From the NCBI GenBank assembly GCA_963732875.1, contig CAVTBD010000003.1:558001-622000 (forward strand): DNA of 64,000 bases. Reading direction: 5' to 3'. Source of the DNA: WHSO01 sp963732875 (GTDB lineage Bacteria; Pseudomonadota; Alphaproteobacteria; SMXQ01). This document shows positions 42,643-52,201 of this stretch, one piece after another. A program made the translations under genes and the position numbers. Numbering within the stretch: the stretch's first letter is position 1; every line of letters begins with the position of its first letter. A model generated the notes under the pieces. That model made no database searches. It had not been told where the DNA came from and saw only the letters and a program-made list of their open reading frames with translations.

Positions 42643-43152
42643 GTGAGCGGACAGACGATCGAGCGGCATACCATCGCCGTGCTGGTGGACAACGAGGCGG
42701 GCGTGCTGGCGCGCGTGATCGGGCTGTTCTCCGGGCGCGGCTACAACATCGAGAGCCTGACGGTGGCCGAGGTGGACGCGGCCAAGGCGCTGTCGCGCAT
42801 CACCGTCGTGACTTCGGGCACGCCCCAGATCGTCGAGCAGATCAAGGCCCAACTCGACCGGCTGGTGCCGGTCCACAAGGTCTCCGATCTGACCGAGGAG
42901 GGCGCCCATGTGGGACGCGAGCTCGCGCTCGTGAAGGTGCGCGGCGCCGGCGAGAAGCGGGTGGAATCCTTGCGCATCGCCGATATCTTCCGCGCCGGCG
43001 TGGTCGATTCGACCGCGCGCTCGTTCGTGTTCGAGATCACCGGCTCGACCGAGAAGATCGACGCCTTCATGCGCCTGATGGAACCCCTTGGGCTGGTCGA
43101 CATTTCCCGGACCGGGATCGTCGCTATTGCCCGCGGCGAAAAGCCTATCTAA
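42643..43152 (+). CDS. ilvH: Acetolactate synthase small (regulatory) subunit
   Basis: A 169-residue protein starting at GTG 42643. The N-terminal ACT domain (IAVLVDNEAGVLARVIGLFSGRGYNIESL) binds valine for feedback inhibition, and the C-terminal domain (RSFVFEITGSTEKIDAFM) activates the large subunit. The gene follows ilvB by 27 bp. Confidence 0.95.
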   Translation: MSGQTIERHTIAVLVDNEAGVLARVIGLFSGRGYNIESLTVAEVDAAKALSRITVVTSGTPQIVEQIKAQLDRLVPVHKVSDLTEEGAHVGRELALVKVRGAGEKRVESLRIADIFRAGVVDSTARSFVFEITGSTEKIDAFMRLMEPLGLVDISRTGIVAIARGEKPI

Positions 43153-43224
43153 AACCATGCCGTCCCGCCCGCGGGCGGCCGGCCAAACGAAACCGAAAAG
43201 CGAAATCTGACGAGGGACCGAACC

Positions 43225-44245
43225 ATGCGCGTTTACTACGACCGCGACGCGGACGTTAATCTGATCAAGAAGAAGAAGGTCGCCATCATCGGCTACGGCA
43301 GCCAGGGCCATGCCCATGCGCTCAACCTCAAGGATTCGGGCGTCAAGGAAGTGGCGGTCGCGCTGCGCAAGGGCTCGTCCTCGGTGGCCAAGGCCAAGGC
43401 CGCGAAGCTCAAGGTCATGACCCCGGCGGAAGCCGCCAAGTGGGCCGACGTGGTCATGGTGCTGGTGCCCGACGAGCTCCAGGCCGACCTCTACAGGGAC
43501 GAGTTGCTGCCCAACATGAAGAAGGGCTCGGCGCTTGCCTTCGCCCACGGATTCAACATCCATTTCCAGCTGGTCGAGCCGCGCCCCGACATGGACGTGT
43601 TCATGGTGGCGCCCAAGGGGCCCGGCCATACCGTGCGCGGCGAGTACCTCAAGGGCGGCGGCGTGCCGTGCCTGATCGCGGTGCAGCAGGACGCCTCGGG
43701 CAACGCCCATGACATCGGCCTGTCTTATGCCTCGGCCATCGGCGGCGGCCGCTCGGGTATCATCGAGACCAGTTTCCGCGAGGAATGCGAGACCGACCTG
43801 TTCGGCGAGCAGTCGGTGTTGTGCGGCGGCCTCACCTCGCTCGATCAAGGCCGGGTTCGAGACCCTGGTCGAGGCCGGCTACGCGCCGGAGATGGCCTAT
43901 TTCGAGTGCCTCCACGAGGTCAAGCTGATCGTCGACCTGATCTACGAGGGCGGTATCGCCAACATGCGCTACTCGATCTCGAACACCGCGGAATACGGCG
44001 ACTACACCTCGGGCCCGCGCCTCATCGACGATGGCGTGAAGGCCCGCATGAAGGACGTCCTGGCCGACATCCAGTCGGGCCGCTTCGCCAAGGAATGGGT
44101 GCTCGAGAACCGGGCCGGCCAGGCCAGCTTCAAGGCCATGCGCCGGCGCGAGGCCGACCATCCGATCGAGGAGGTGGGCGCCAAGCTGCGCGGCATGATG
44201 CCGTGGATCACCAAGAACCGGCTCGTGGACAAGACCAAGAACTAG
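43225..44245 (+). CDS. ilvC: Ketol-acid reductoisomerase, one frameshift
   Basis: A class I enzyme converting acetolactate to 2,3-dihydroxyisovalerate with NADPH and Mg2+. The Rossmann motif GYGSQGHAHALNLKDSG is near residues 24-40; GFNIHFQLVEPRPDMDV and APKGPGHTVRGEY follow. The frame breaks at about 43843 (CTC-G-ATC); removing that G restores SLIKAGFETLVEAGYAPEMA and the C-terminal EVKLIVDLIYEGG domain to the TAG at 44243-44245. The repaired length of 339 residues is exactly family-typical. The stop codon overlaps the start of an AGAGC inverted-repeat element. Confidence 0.93.
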
Positions 44246-44439
44246 AGCATTGTTCCTCAGATTTGAATGACCTGCGCCGGGGCGGAAAAGCGCCCGGCCC
44301 TTCGGGTTGCGCCGCGGCGGGTGCCCGCGTCGTTGCGCCGCTCGCCCGATGTCCCTGCATCGCGCTTTGCGCCGCGCCTAGCGGCTCGCTGCCCCGCGGC
44401 ACAACGCAGGTGGTTCAAATCTGGGGAGAATAATGCTCT
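44244..44439. repeat. 196-bp MITE-like element with long inverted ends, fused to the ilvC stop
   Basis: The left arm 44244-44276 (AGAGCATTGTTCCTCAGATT...) is the near-complement of the right arm 44405-44439 (...AATCTGGGGAGAATAATGCTCT). The 128-bp interior is GC-rich and repeats TTGCGCCGC-like motifs, with no ORF. The left end begins inside the ilvC TAG. The ends resemble those of the double-hairpin repeats at 18587 and 62855 (AGAGC...GCTCT). Best read as a non-autonomous mobile element or large hairpin. Confidence 0.7.
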
Positions 44440-44474
44440 GGCCGCCTTCCGGCCGGAAATCGGTATTTGGCAGA

Positions 44475-44499
44475 GGGCGGCCCGGCGGGCCGCCCTTTT
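44475..44499 (+). terminator. Intrinsic terminator of the ilvBHC operon
   Basis: A perfect 9-bp stem GGGCGGCCC/GGGCCGCCC with loop GGC, followed by TTTT. It lies 230 bp after the ilvC stop, beyond the inverted-repeat element. Confidence 0.8.
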
Positions 44500-45026
44500 C
44501 GTTGGCATCGCCGCCGGCAGCGCGAAATTTTCTTGCGGGTCTCGAAATCCCCGGGAAAATCCCCACTTTTTCCATTCCAATGTTGCGAACGGGACTGAAA
44601 AAGGCTTAAAATGAAGGCGTTAACCAGTTTTCTTAACGTCTTTAGCAATTATTAACGCTCACGGCGTTACCCTCGTTAAGTCATTTAGTCTGTTGTGTTT
44701 ATTCCGGCATGACGAGGTCGGTCGGAGCGTGACCAAGAAGAGGGCGGCAATGTTTGCCCGACCGGGATGGCCCGGGAGACGACGTACGGGAACGACATGA
44801 ACTGCATGGGCATCACGTCTGAACAGTCTCGCACCGGCGCCTTGCGCGCCGTGCCGGGCGCGTTCGCGCGCGTGCTGTCCGTGACCGATCTCTTCGCCTG
44901 TGGGGTGGGGCTGCGACTTAGGCACCCCTGAGCCGCGCGCGTTTTCCGCGCACGCCGTTCGGGGGGACCTATATGTGATGAAACACGGCCGCCCTCAAGG
45001 GGCGCTCAAGTCGCAAGGATAGACCC
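44500..45026. other. Long leader/intergenic region before leuA
   Basis: About 525 bp without a convincing gene. The segment 44606-44680 is strikingly AT-rich and contains five TTAA tetramers, so it likely holds the leuA promoter. A 54-codon frame from ATG 44768 (MARETTYGNDMN... to RLRHP-stop at 44932) could be a leader peptide but is not Leu-rich and has no good ribosome-binding site. No recognised riboswitch or T-box. Confidence 0.4.
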
Positions 45027-46577
45027 ATGAGCAAGAGTACGGATTCCAACGTCATCAGAATCTTCGACACCACGTTGCGCGACGGCGAGCAGTCGCCGGG
45101 CGCGTCCATGACCCTCTCCGAGAAGATCCGCATCGCGGAAGTGCTCGAGGAGATGGGCGTGGACGTGATCGAGGCGGGCTTCCCGATCGCGTCGAACGGC
45201 GACTTCGAATCGGTTGCCGAGATCGCGCGCACGGTGAAGAACGCCATCGTCTGTGGTCTCGCGCGTGCGCACGCGGGCGACATCGACCGCGCCGCCGAGG
45301 CGCTGCAGTCGGCGAGGCGCAAGCGCATCCACACGTTCATCTCCACCTCGCCGCTCCACATGAAGTACAAGCTGCAGATGGAGCCCGAGGACGTCCACGC
45401 CGCAGTGGTCGCCTCTGTCAGCCACGCGCGCGGCTACACCGACGACGTGGAGTGGAGCCCCGAGGACGGTTCGCGCACGGACCACGATTTCCTGTGCCGT
45501 TGCGTCGAATCGGCAATCAAGGCGGGCGCTACCACCGTCAACATCCCCGACACCGTGGGCTATGCCATCCCCGAGGAGTTCGGCGCGCTGATCGCGATGC
45601 TGATGAACCGTGTGCCCAACATCGACCAGGCGGTGATCTCGGTCCATTGCCACAATGACCTAGGGCTGGCGGTCGCCAACTCGCTGTCCGCGGTCAAGGC
45701 GGGCGCGCGCCAGGTGGAGTGCACCATCAACGGTCTCGGCGAGCGCGCCGGCAATGCCGCGCTGGAGGAGATCGTGATGGCGCTCAGGACCCGCAAGGAC
45801 CTGCTGCCGTTCGAGACCGGCATCGACACCACCCAGATCACGCGCGCCTCGCGCCTGGTCTCGGCCATCACCGGCTTCGTGGTGCAGCCCAACAAGGCGA
45901 TCGTAGGCAAGAACGCGTTCGCTCATGAATCGGGCATCCACCAGCACGGTATGCTCAAGCACGCCCAGACCTACGAGATCATGCGCCCCGAGGACGTCGG
46001 CCTGACCAAGTCGAACTTGGTCATGGGCAAGCATTCGGGCCGCCATGCCTTCCGCGAGAAGCTCAAGGAGATGGGCTTCGAGCTGGGCGAGAACGCCCTC
46101 GAGGATGCGTTCCGGCGCTTCAAGGATCTGGCCGACAAGAAGAAGGAGATCTTCGACGAGGACATCCTCGCGCTGGTCGACGACGAGGTGGTGCGGGCCA
46201 ACGACCGCATCCGCGTCGAGAGCCTGAAGATCACCTGCGGCACCGAGGGTCCGCAGACCGCCGAACTGAAGCTCAAGGTGGACGGCGAGAGTCGGACTAC
46301 CACCGCCAACGGGGACGGGCCGGTGGACGCGACCTTCCGCGCCATCCGCGAGTTGTTCCCCCACGAGGCGCGGCTCCAGCTCTATCAGGTGCACGCCGTC
46401 ACCGGCGGCACCGACGCCCAGGCTGAGGTCACGGTCCGGCTCGAGGAGAACGGCCGCACGGTTCACGGCCAGGGTGCCGACACCGACACGCTGGTGGCGT
46501 CCGCGCGCGCCTATGTCAACGCGCTCAACAAGCTGTTGGTCAAGCGGGAGAAGTCGGTATCGGCGATGTCCGCGTGA
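45027..46577 (+). CDS. leuA: 2-isopropylmalate synthase
   Basis: A 516-residue enzyme catalysing the first committed step of leucine synthesis (acetyl-CoA + 2-ketoisovalerate). The TIM-barrel motifs are FDTTLRDGEQSPGASM, SVHCHNDLGLAVANS (metal HxH) and INGLGERAGNAALEE, with FAHESGIHQHGMLK in the linker. The C-terminal LeuA regulatory domain (about residues 390-505) for Leu feedback is complete. It follows the ilv operon after a terminator. Confidence 0.95.
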   Translation: MSKSTDSNVIRIFDTTLRDGEQSPGASMTLSEKIRIAEVLEEMGVDVIEAGFPIASNGDFESVAEIARTVKNAIVCGLARAHAGDIDRAAEALQSARRKRIHTFISTSPLHMKYKLQMEPEDVHAAVVASVSHARGYTDDVEWSPEDGSRTDHDFLCRCVESAIKAGATTVNIPDTVGYAIPEEFGALIAMLMNRVPNIDQAVISVHCHNDLGLAVANSLSAVKAGARQVECTINGLGERAGNAALEEIVMALRTRKDLLPFETGIDTTQITRASRLVSAITGFVVQPNKAIVGKNAFAHESGIHQHGMLKHAQTYEIMRPEDVGLTKSNLVMGKHSGRHAFREKLKEMGFELGENALEDAFRRFKDLADKKKEIFDEDILALVDDEVVRANDRIRVESLKITCGTEGPQTAELKLKVDGESRTTTANGDGPVDATFRAIRELFPHEARLQLYQVHAVTGGTDAQAEVTVRLEENGRTVHGQGADTDTLVASARAYVNALNKLLVKREKSVSAMSA

Positions 46578-46597
46578 CCGGGGTATTCCAGGGGACT

Positions 46598-46621
46598 GGG
46601 GCCGGCTTTCGGGCCGGCCCC
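46598..46621 (+). terminator. GC hairpin after leuA, without a U-tract
   Basis: A perfect 9-bp stem GGGGCCGGC/GCCGGCCCC with a 6-nt loop lies 20 bp after the leuA stop and 24 bp before mreB. No T-run follows, so it may be a weak terminator or an mRNA-stabilising hairpin. Confidence 0.5.
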
Positions 46622-46645
46622 CAAAATAGGGATAAGTGAGGGTCC

Positions 46646-47689
46646 ATGTTTTCAAGATTGCTTGGGATGCTGTCGGCCGACATGGCGATCGACCTCGGCA
46701 CGGCCAATACGCTCGTCTACGTCAAGGGGCGCGGCATCGTGCTCAACGAGCCGTCGGTGGTCGCCATCGCCAACGTCAAGGGCCGCAAGCAGGTGCTGGC
46801 GGTGGGCGACGAGGCCAAGATGATGCTCGGTCGTACCCCCGGCAACATCGAGGCGATCCGTCCGCTGCGCGACGGCGTCATCGCCGACTTCGAGATCGCC
46901 GAGGAAATGATCAAGCACTTCATCCGCAAGGTGCACAACCGGCGCTCCTTCGCCAGCCCGCAGATCATCGTCTGCGTGCCGTCGGGCTCGACCGCGGTCG
47001 AGCGCCGCGCCATCCAGGAATCGGCCGAGGCCGCCGGCGCACGCCGGGTGTTCCTGATCGAGGAGCCGATGGCCGCCGCGATCGGCGCCGGCCTGCCGGT
47101 CACCGAGCCGACCGGCTCCATGGTGGTCGACATCGGCGGCGGCACCACGGAAGTCGCCGTGCTGTCGCTCGGCGGCATCGTCTATTCGCGCAGCGTGCGC
47201 GTCGGCGGCGACAAGATGGACGAGGCCATCATCGCCTACATCCGCCGCAACCATAACCTCCTGGTGGGCGAGGGCTCCGCCGAGCGCATCAAGAAGGAGA
47301 TCGGCTCCGCCTGCCCGCCGGCCGACGGCGAGGAAGGCCGGGTCATGGAGATCAAGGGCCGCGACCTGATGAACGGCGTACCCAAGGAGCTCATCATCTC
47401 CGAGCGCCAGATCGCGGAAAGCCTGGCCGAGCCGGTCTCGGCCATCATCGAGGCGGTCAAGGTCGCCCTCGAGCACACCGCGCCCGAGCTCGCCGCCGAC
47501 ATCGTCGACAAGGGCATCGTGCTCACCGGCGGCGGCGCGTTGCTGTCGAACCTCGACTACGTGCTGCGCCACGCGACCGGTCTGCCGGTCTCGATCGCCG
47601 ACGAGCCGCTCTCCTGCGTGGTGCTCGGCACCGGCCGCGCGCTCGAGGAGATGAAGACCCTCAAGAACGTTCTCACCTCGAGCTACTAG
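46646..47689 (+). CDS. mreB: Rod-shape determining protein MreB
   Basis: A 347-residue actin-like ATPase forming membrane filaments that guide lateral wall synthesis. MFSRLLGMLSADMAIDLGTANTL includes the N-terminal amphipathic stretch and phosphate-1 loop; VVDIGGGTTEVAVLSLGG is phosphate-2 and LTGGGALL is the adenosine motif. First gene of the mreBCD-mrdA-rodA cluster. Confidence 0.97.
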   Translation: MFSRLLGMLSADMAIDLGTANTLVYVKGRGIVLNEPSVVAIANVKGRKQVLAVGDEAKMMLGRTPGNIEAIRPLRDGVIADFEIAEEMIKHFIRKVHNRRSFASPQIIVCVPSGSTAVERRAIQESAEAAGARRVFLIEEPMAAAIGAGLPVTEPTGSMVVDIGGGTTEVAVLSLGGIVYSRSVRVGGDKMDEAIIAYIRRNHNLLVGEGSAERIKKEIGSACPPADGEEGRVMEIKGRDLMNGVPKELIISERQIAESLAEPVSAIIEAVKVALEHTAPELAADIVDKGIVLTGGGALLSNLDYVLRHATGLPVSIADEPLSCVVLGTGRALEEMKTLKNVLTSSY

Positions 47690-47718
47690 GACGGTGATCG
47701 CAGCGGGGGAGATGACAG

Positions 47719-48618
47719 GTGGAATTCCGGCGGCCTAGCCTGATTGCGCGGATCGCGGTGCCCCTCCGGGGCGCCGCCCAGCGCTTTGCGCTCGGCTCGC
47801 TGGTGGTCGCCTCGTTCGCCCTCATGTTCCTCGGCAAGACCGACACCCAGTTCGTCGAGCGCATGCGGACTACCGTGACCGACGTCGCGACGCCGATCCT
47901 CGAAGTGCTGGCAGAGCCGGTCTCGGCCATCGACAAGGGGTTCGACTATCTCGGCGAGCTCGCCGCGCTGCACGAGGAGAACCGACGCCTGCGCGAGGAG
48001 GTGGCGCGCCTGCGCGGCTGGCACTCAGCGGCGCTGCGGCTCGAGGCCGAGAACAATTCGTTCCGCGATCTGCTGCACTATTCCGGTCCCGACCGCCGCT
48101 CGTTCGTGTCGGCGCGCGTGATTGCCGACGGGCGCGGCCCGTTCGTCAAGAGCGTGCTGGTCAACGTCGGCACCCGCGACGGCATCACCAAGGGGCAGGG
48201 CGTCGTGACCCAACTCGGCCTGGTCGGGCGCGTGACCGAGGTGGGCGAACGCTCCGCACGCGTCCTGATGATCACCGACCTCAACTCTCGTATTCCGGTA
48301 CTGGTCCAGGAGACCCGCGACCGCGCCATCCTCGCCGGCGACAATTCCGGGCGCCCGCAACTCGCGTTCCTGCCCGAGACCGCCAAGGTCAAAACCGGCC
48401 AGCGGGTGGTGACGTCGGGCGACGGCGGCGCACTCCCGCCGGGCGTTCCCGTCGGCGTTGTCTCCGTGACCGACGGCGGCAGCGTGCGCGTGCGTCCGTT
48501 CGTCGACTGGGAGCGCCTCGAATACGTCCAGATCGTCGATTTCGACGTGGCGCCGGCACCTGTATCCCCCGAGACGTCCTCCGCCGCCGATGACGGGACG
48601 GAGAAGGAGCCCCGGTGA
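47719..48618 (+). CDS. mreC: Rod-shape determining protein MreC
   Basis: A 299-residue bitopic protein: an N-terminal membrane helix (LGSLVVASFALMFLG), a coiled coil (LAALHEENRRLREEVARLRGW) and the periplasmic beta-barrel domain (GRGPFVKSVLVNVGTRDG, GLVGRVTEVGERSARVLMITD). It scaffolds the elongasome. The start is GTG 47719 with GGGGGAG upstream. It overlaps mreD by 4 nt. Confidence 0.94.
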   Translation: MEFRRPSLIARIAVPLRGAAQRFALGSLVVASFALMFLGKTDTQFVERMRTTVTDVATPILEVLAEPVSAIDKGFDYLGELAALHEENRRLREEVARLRGWHSAALRLEAENNSFRDLLHYSGPDRRSFVSARVIADGRGPFVKSVLVNVGTRDGITKGQGVVTQLGLVGRVTEVGERSARVLMITDLNSRIPVLVQETRDRAILAGDNSGRPQLAFLPETAKVKTGQRVVTSGDGGALPPGVPVGVVSVTDGGSVRVRPFVDWERLEYVQIVDFDVAPAPVSPETSSAADDGTEKEPR

Positions 48619-49130
48619 CCGGCGGTCTCTGGCAGCGGCTCGATCTCTGGGCCCGCCGCACGCTCCCGGCAGGCCTCTGTCTCCTGTTCGTGCTTCTCGC
48701 GGTCCTGCCGGTTCCGGTGCCCGGCTATTCCTCGATCGTGCCGATGCTGGCGCTCGCCTCGGTGTTCTTCTGGGCGGTGCACCATCCGCGCCTGCTGCCG
48801 CCGGTGGTGGTGTTCGCGATCGGCCTGATCCAGGACACGTTGTCCGGCGCGTCCATGGGTTCGGGCGCCGTCGTGCTGCTCGCCACCTACGGCGTCACCG
48901 TGTCGCAGCGCCGGTTCTTCAACAACCGCACCTTCATCCAGGTCTGGGTCGGTTTCGTGATCGTCGCCTTCGCCGCCGCGGTGCTGTCGTGGGTCGTCGC
49001 CATGATCGCGGGCGGTGCCTTCGTGCCGCCGCGGGCCGCGGCATTCCAGTATCTCCTTACCATCGCGGTCTATCCGCTCGTCACCTGGGTGCTGCACGGC
49101 GCCCAGCACCTGGTTCCGGCGGAGGGCTGA
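48615..49130 (+). CDS. mreD: Rod-shape determining protein MreD
   Basis: A 171-residue protein with five or six membrane helices, starting at GTG 48615 inside the mreC stop. PVPVPGYSSIVPMLALASVFFW and FAIGLIQDTLSGASMGSGAVVLL are typical of MreD. Part of the cell-elongation machinery. Confidence 0.92.
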   Translation: MTGGLWQRLDLWARRTLPAGLCLLFVLLAVLPVPVPGYSSIVPMLALASVFFWAVHHPRLLPPVVVFAIGLIQDTLSGASMGSGAVVLLATYGVTVSQRRFFNNRTFIQVWVGFVIVAFAAAVLSWVVAMIAGGAFVPPRAAAFQYLLTIAVYPLVTWVLHGAQHLVPAEG

Positions 49131-49131
49131 C

Positions 49132-51054
49132 ATGATCCGCGACCAGGACCGCTACAAGCTGTTCACGCGCCGCTCGGTGCTGCTGGCGGGCGGCCAGCTC
49201 GCGCTGTTCTCGGCGCTGGCCGGGCGCATGTATTACCTGCAGGTGGTCGAGGCGGACAAGTATCACACGTTGGCCGAGGACAACCGCATCAACCTGCGCC
49301 TGCTGGCGCCGCCGCGCGGGCGCATCCTCGACCGCGACGGCGTTGAGATCGCTGCCAACCAGCAGAACTACCGCCTGATCGTGGTGGCCGAGCGCAGCCC
49401 CGACCTCGCCGCGACGCTCGATCGCATCGGGCTTCTGATCACGCTCGGCGATCACGAGCGCAAGCGCGTCCTGCGTGAGGCCACGCGCCAGCGCGCCTTC
49501 GTGCCAATCACCGTGCGCGAGAACCTCGACTGGGAGGAGGTCGCCCGCATCGAAATCCACGCCCCCGACCTGCCGGGGGTCCAGATCGAGGTCGGCCAGA
49601 CCCGCTTCTATCCCTTTGGTCCGACGGCGGCCCATCTGATCGGCTACGTCGGGCAGGTCTCGGCCAAGGAGCTGACCGGCGATCCCCTGCTGGAGCTGCC
49701 GTCGTTCCGCATCGGCAAGAACGGCATCGAGAAGACCGACGACGAGCGCCTGCGCGGCAAGGCCGGGCGCAGCGAGGTCGAGGTCAACGCCTTCGGCCGG
49801 GTCATCCGCGAGCTGTCGCGGCGCGAGGGCCAGCCCGGCGACGAGGTCCGGCTCACCATCGACATGGACATCCAGGAGTTCGCCCACAAGCGGCTCGGCG
49901 ACCAGTCGGGCGCGGTCGTCGTCCTCGACGTGGAGAAGGGCGAGGTCCTGGCGCTGGCGTCGGCGCCCGCGTTCGATCCCAACGCCTTCAACAAGGGCAT
50001 CAGCCGCGACTACTGGCAGGAGCTGATGTCGAATGAGCGTTCGCCGCTCACCGACAAGGCGATCGCCGGGCAGTACGCGCCGGGTTCCACGTTCAAGCCG
50101 ATGGTGGCGCTGGCCGGGCTCGAATCCGGCATCGTGACGCCTGACCATACCGTGTTCTGCGGCGGTCATATCCAGCTCGGCAACGTCCGCTTCCATTGCT
50201 GGAAGAAGTACGGCCACGGCCGCCTCAACATGGAGCAGGGGCTCGAGCATTCCTGCGACATCTATTTCTACGACGTCGCCAAGCGCGTCGGCGTCGATCG
50301 TATTTCGGCCATGGCCAAGAAGTTCGGTCTCGGCCACAAGCTCGGCGTCGAGCTTCCCGGGGAGAAGCCGGGCGTGCTCCCGACCCGCAACTGGAAGCTC
50401 GCGATCCTCGGCACGCCGTGGCAACTGGGCGAGACCCTCGTGACCGGCATTGGTCAGGGCTTCGTGCTGGCGACGCCGCTCCAGCTTGCCGTCATGGCGG
50501 CGCGTCTCGCCAACGGCAAGTTCGCGCTCAAGCCGAACCTGACCCTCGACGACGCGCCGGCCACGACCGTTGCCGCCGCTGGCGATCCCACCGTCGCGGC
50601 CGCTCCGCCGCCGCCGTTTCCCGCGCTCGGCGTCGCCGAAAGCTCGCTCGACGTGGTGCGGCGCGGCATGTGGCTGGTTTCCAACGATATCCACGGCACC
50701 GCCTATCGCGCCCGCATCAAGCAAAAGGGCTGGGAGATCGCCGGCAAGACCGGCACCAGCCAGGTGCGGCGCATCACCATGGCCGAGCGCGAGCACGGCG
50801 TGCGCAAGAACGAGGACCTGCCGTGGCGCGAACGCGACCACGCCCTGTTCGTCGCTTTCGCCCCGGCCGACGCGCCGCGCTATGCCATCTGCGTGGTGGT
50901 GGAGCACGGCGGTGGCGGCTCCGCCGTGGCCGCGCCGATCGCCCGCGACGTGATGGAAGAAACGCTGAAGCGCGATCCCCTGCGCAAGCGCCTGCCGCTG
51001 CGCGAGGCGCGCGCAACCCCAACCGACATCGCCGGCAAGACGGGCCGCAACTGA
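49132..51054 (+). CDS. mrdA: Peptidoglycan D,D-transpeptidase MrdA (PBP2)
   Basis: A 640-residue PBP2: a short cytoplasmic tail, one membrane helix (SVLLAGGQLALFSALAGRMYYL), the pedestal domain (APPRGRILDRDGVEIAANQQN), then the transpeptidase domain with SxxK in YAPGSTFKPM, SxN-like EHSCDIYFYD and KTG in AGKTGTSQV. It cross-links peptidoglycan during elongation with RodA. ATG 49132 lies 1 bp after the mreD stop. Confidence 0.95.
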   Translation: MIRDQDRYKLFTRRSVLLAGGQLALFSALAGRMYYLQVVEADKYHTLAEDNRINLRLLAPPRGRILDRDGVEIAANQQNYRLIVVAERSPDLAATLDRIGLLITLGDHERKRVLREATRQRAFVPITVRENLDWEEVARIEIHAPDLPGVQIEVGQTRFYPFGPTAAHLIGYVGQVSAKELTGDPLLELPSFRIGKNGIEKTDDERLRGKAGRSEVEVNAFGRVIRELSRREGQPGDEVRLTIDMDIQEFAHKRLGDQSGAVVVLDVEKGEVLALASAPAFDPNAFNKGISRDYWQELMSNERSPLTDKAIAGQYAPGSTFKPMVALAGLESGIVTPDHTVFCGGHIQLGNVRFHCWKKYGHGRLNMEQGLEHSCDIYFYDVAKRVGVDRISAMAKKFGLGHKLGVELPGEKPGVLPTRNWKLAILGTPWQLGETLVTGIGQGFVLATPLQLAVMAARLANGKFALKPNLTLDDAPATTVAAAGDPTVAAAPPPPFPALGVAESSLDVVRRGMWLVSNDIHGTAYRARIKQKGWEIAGKTGTSQVRRITMAEREHGVRKNEDLPWRERDHALFVAFAPADAPRYAICVVVEHGGGGSAVAAPIARDVMEETLKRDPLRKRLPLREARATPTDIAGKTGRN

Positions 51055-51055
51055 C

Positions 51056-52201
51056 ATGCTGTCCGGTTTCTACCGCCAGCCCGAGATGACCTTCGGCGAG
51101 AAGCTTGCCGAGGTGAACTGGGGCCTTGTGCTGATCCTGACCGTGATCGCATCGATCGGCTTTGCCATGCTCTATTCGGCCGCGAACGGGTCGATCCAGC
51201 CGTGGGCTGTGCGCCAGATGGCGCGTTTCGTGGTGGGGCTGTGCCTGCTGGTCGCGATCGCCATGGTCGATCTCAAGTTCTGGCTGCGCTACGCCTACGC
51301 CATCTACGGAATCTCGCTGCTGCTCTTGGTCGCGGTGGAAGTCGCCGGCGACATCGGCATGGGGGCCCAGCGCTGGATCAACCTCGGCATCATCAACCTG
51401 CAGCCGTCCGAGGTGATGAAGATCGCGCTGATCATCGTGCTGGCGCGCTATTTCCATGCCCTGCCCGAGGAGGCCCAGGGCAAGGTCCGCTACCTGATCT
51501 GGCCGGCCTTGCTCGCGCTCGCCCCGGCGGCGCTGGTGCTGCGCCAGCCGGACCTCGGCACGGCGCTGATGCTGCTGATGGTGACCGGCATCGTCTTCTT
51601 CATGGCGGGCGTGCGGCTGTGGAAGTTCGCCGTCGCCATCCTCGGCGTCTTGGGGGCGATCCCGGTCGCCTGGCACGTCCTCAAGCCTTACCAGAAGGAC
51701 CGCATCTACACCTTCCTGAACCCGGAATCCGACCCGCTCGGTGCCGGCTACCACATCCTGCAATCCAAGATCGCGCTGGGCTCGGGCGGCCTCTTCGGCA
51801 AGGGCTTCATGCAGGGCAGCCAGGCGCATCTCAACTTCCTGCCGGAGAAGCAGACCGACTTCATCTTCACCATGCTGGCCGAGGAGTTCGGCATGGTTGG
51901 CGGCATGACTCTGCTGGTGCTCTACGGGCTGGTGCTGGTCTACGGCTTCCACATCGCGCTCCGGGCGCAGAGCCAGTTCGGCCGCCTGCTCGCCATCGGT
52001 GTGACCGCGACCTTCTTCCTCTACGTGTTCATCAACATCGCCATGGTGATGGGCCTGGTGCCCGTGGTCGGCGTGCCGCTGCCGCTGATCTCCTACGGCG
52101 GCACCTCGATGCTGACGCTGCTGTTCGGCTTCGGCATCCTGATCGGGGTCAACGTGCACCGCGACATGGTGATCGGCCGCTCGCCCCGCAGCGAGCCCTG
52201 A
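51056..52201 (+). CDS. rodA: Peptidoglycan glycosyltransferase RodA (MrdB)
   Basis: A 381-residue SEDS-family protein with about 10 membrane helices: GAQRWINLGIINLQPSEVMKIALI, LRQPDLGTALMLL, FLPEKQTDFIFTMLAEEFG and PLPLISYGGTSMLTLLFGFG (SEDS signature). It polymerises glycan strands with PBP2. One bp separates it from mrdA; last gene of the cluster. Confidence 0.96.
   Translation: MLSGFYRQPEMTFGEKLAEVNWGLVLILTVIASIGFAMLYSAANGSIQPWAVRQMARFVVGLCLLVAIAMVDLKFWLRYAYAIYGISLLLLVAVEVAGDIGMGAQRWINLGIINLQPSEVMKIALIIVLARYFHALPEEAQGKVRYLIWPALLALAPAALVLRQPDLGTALMLLMVTGIVFFMAGVRLWKFAVAILGVLGAIPVAWHVLKPYQKDRIYTFLNPESDPLGAGYHILQSKIALGSGGLFGKGFMQGSQAHLNFLPEKQTDFIFTMLAEEFGMVGGMTLLVLYGLVLVYGFHIALRAQSQFGRLLAIGVTATFFLYVFINIAMVMGLVPVVGVPLPLISYGGTSMLTLLFGFGILIGVNVHRDMVIGRSPRSEP

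Noticed and set aside
44606..44680. CtrA-binding sites
   Set aside because: The TTAA tetramers are spaced by 10, 9, 15 and 20 nt, never the 7 nt required by the CtrA consensus.
44768..44932. A Leu-rich leader peptide for leuA
   Set aside because: The 54-codon frame contains few Leu codons, has no clustered Leu run and no good ribosome-binding site, so attenuation of the classical type is not supported.
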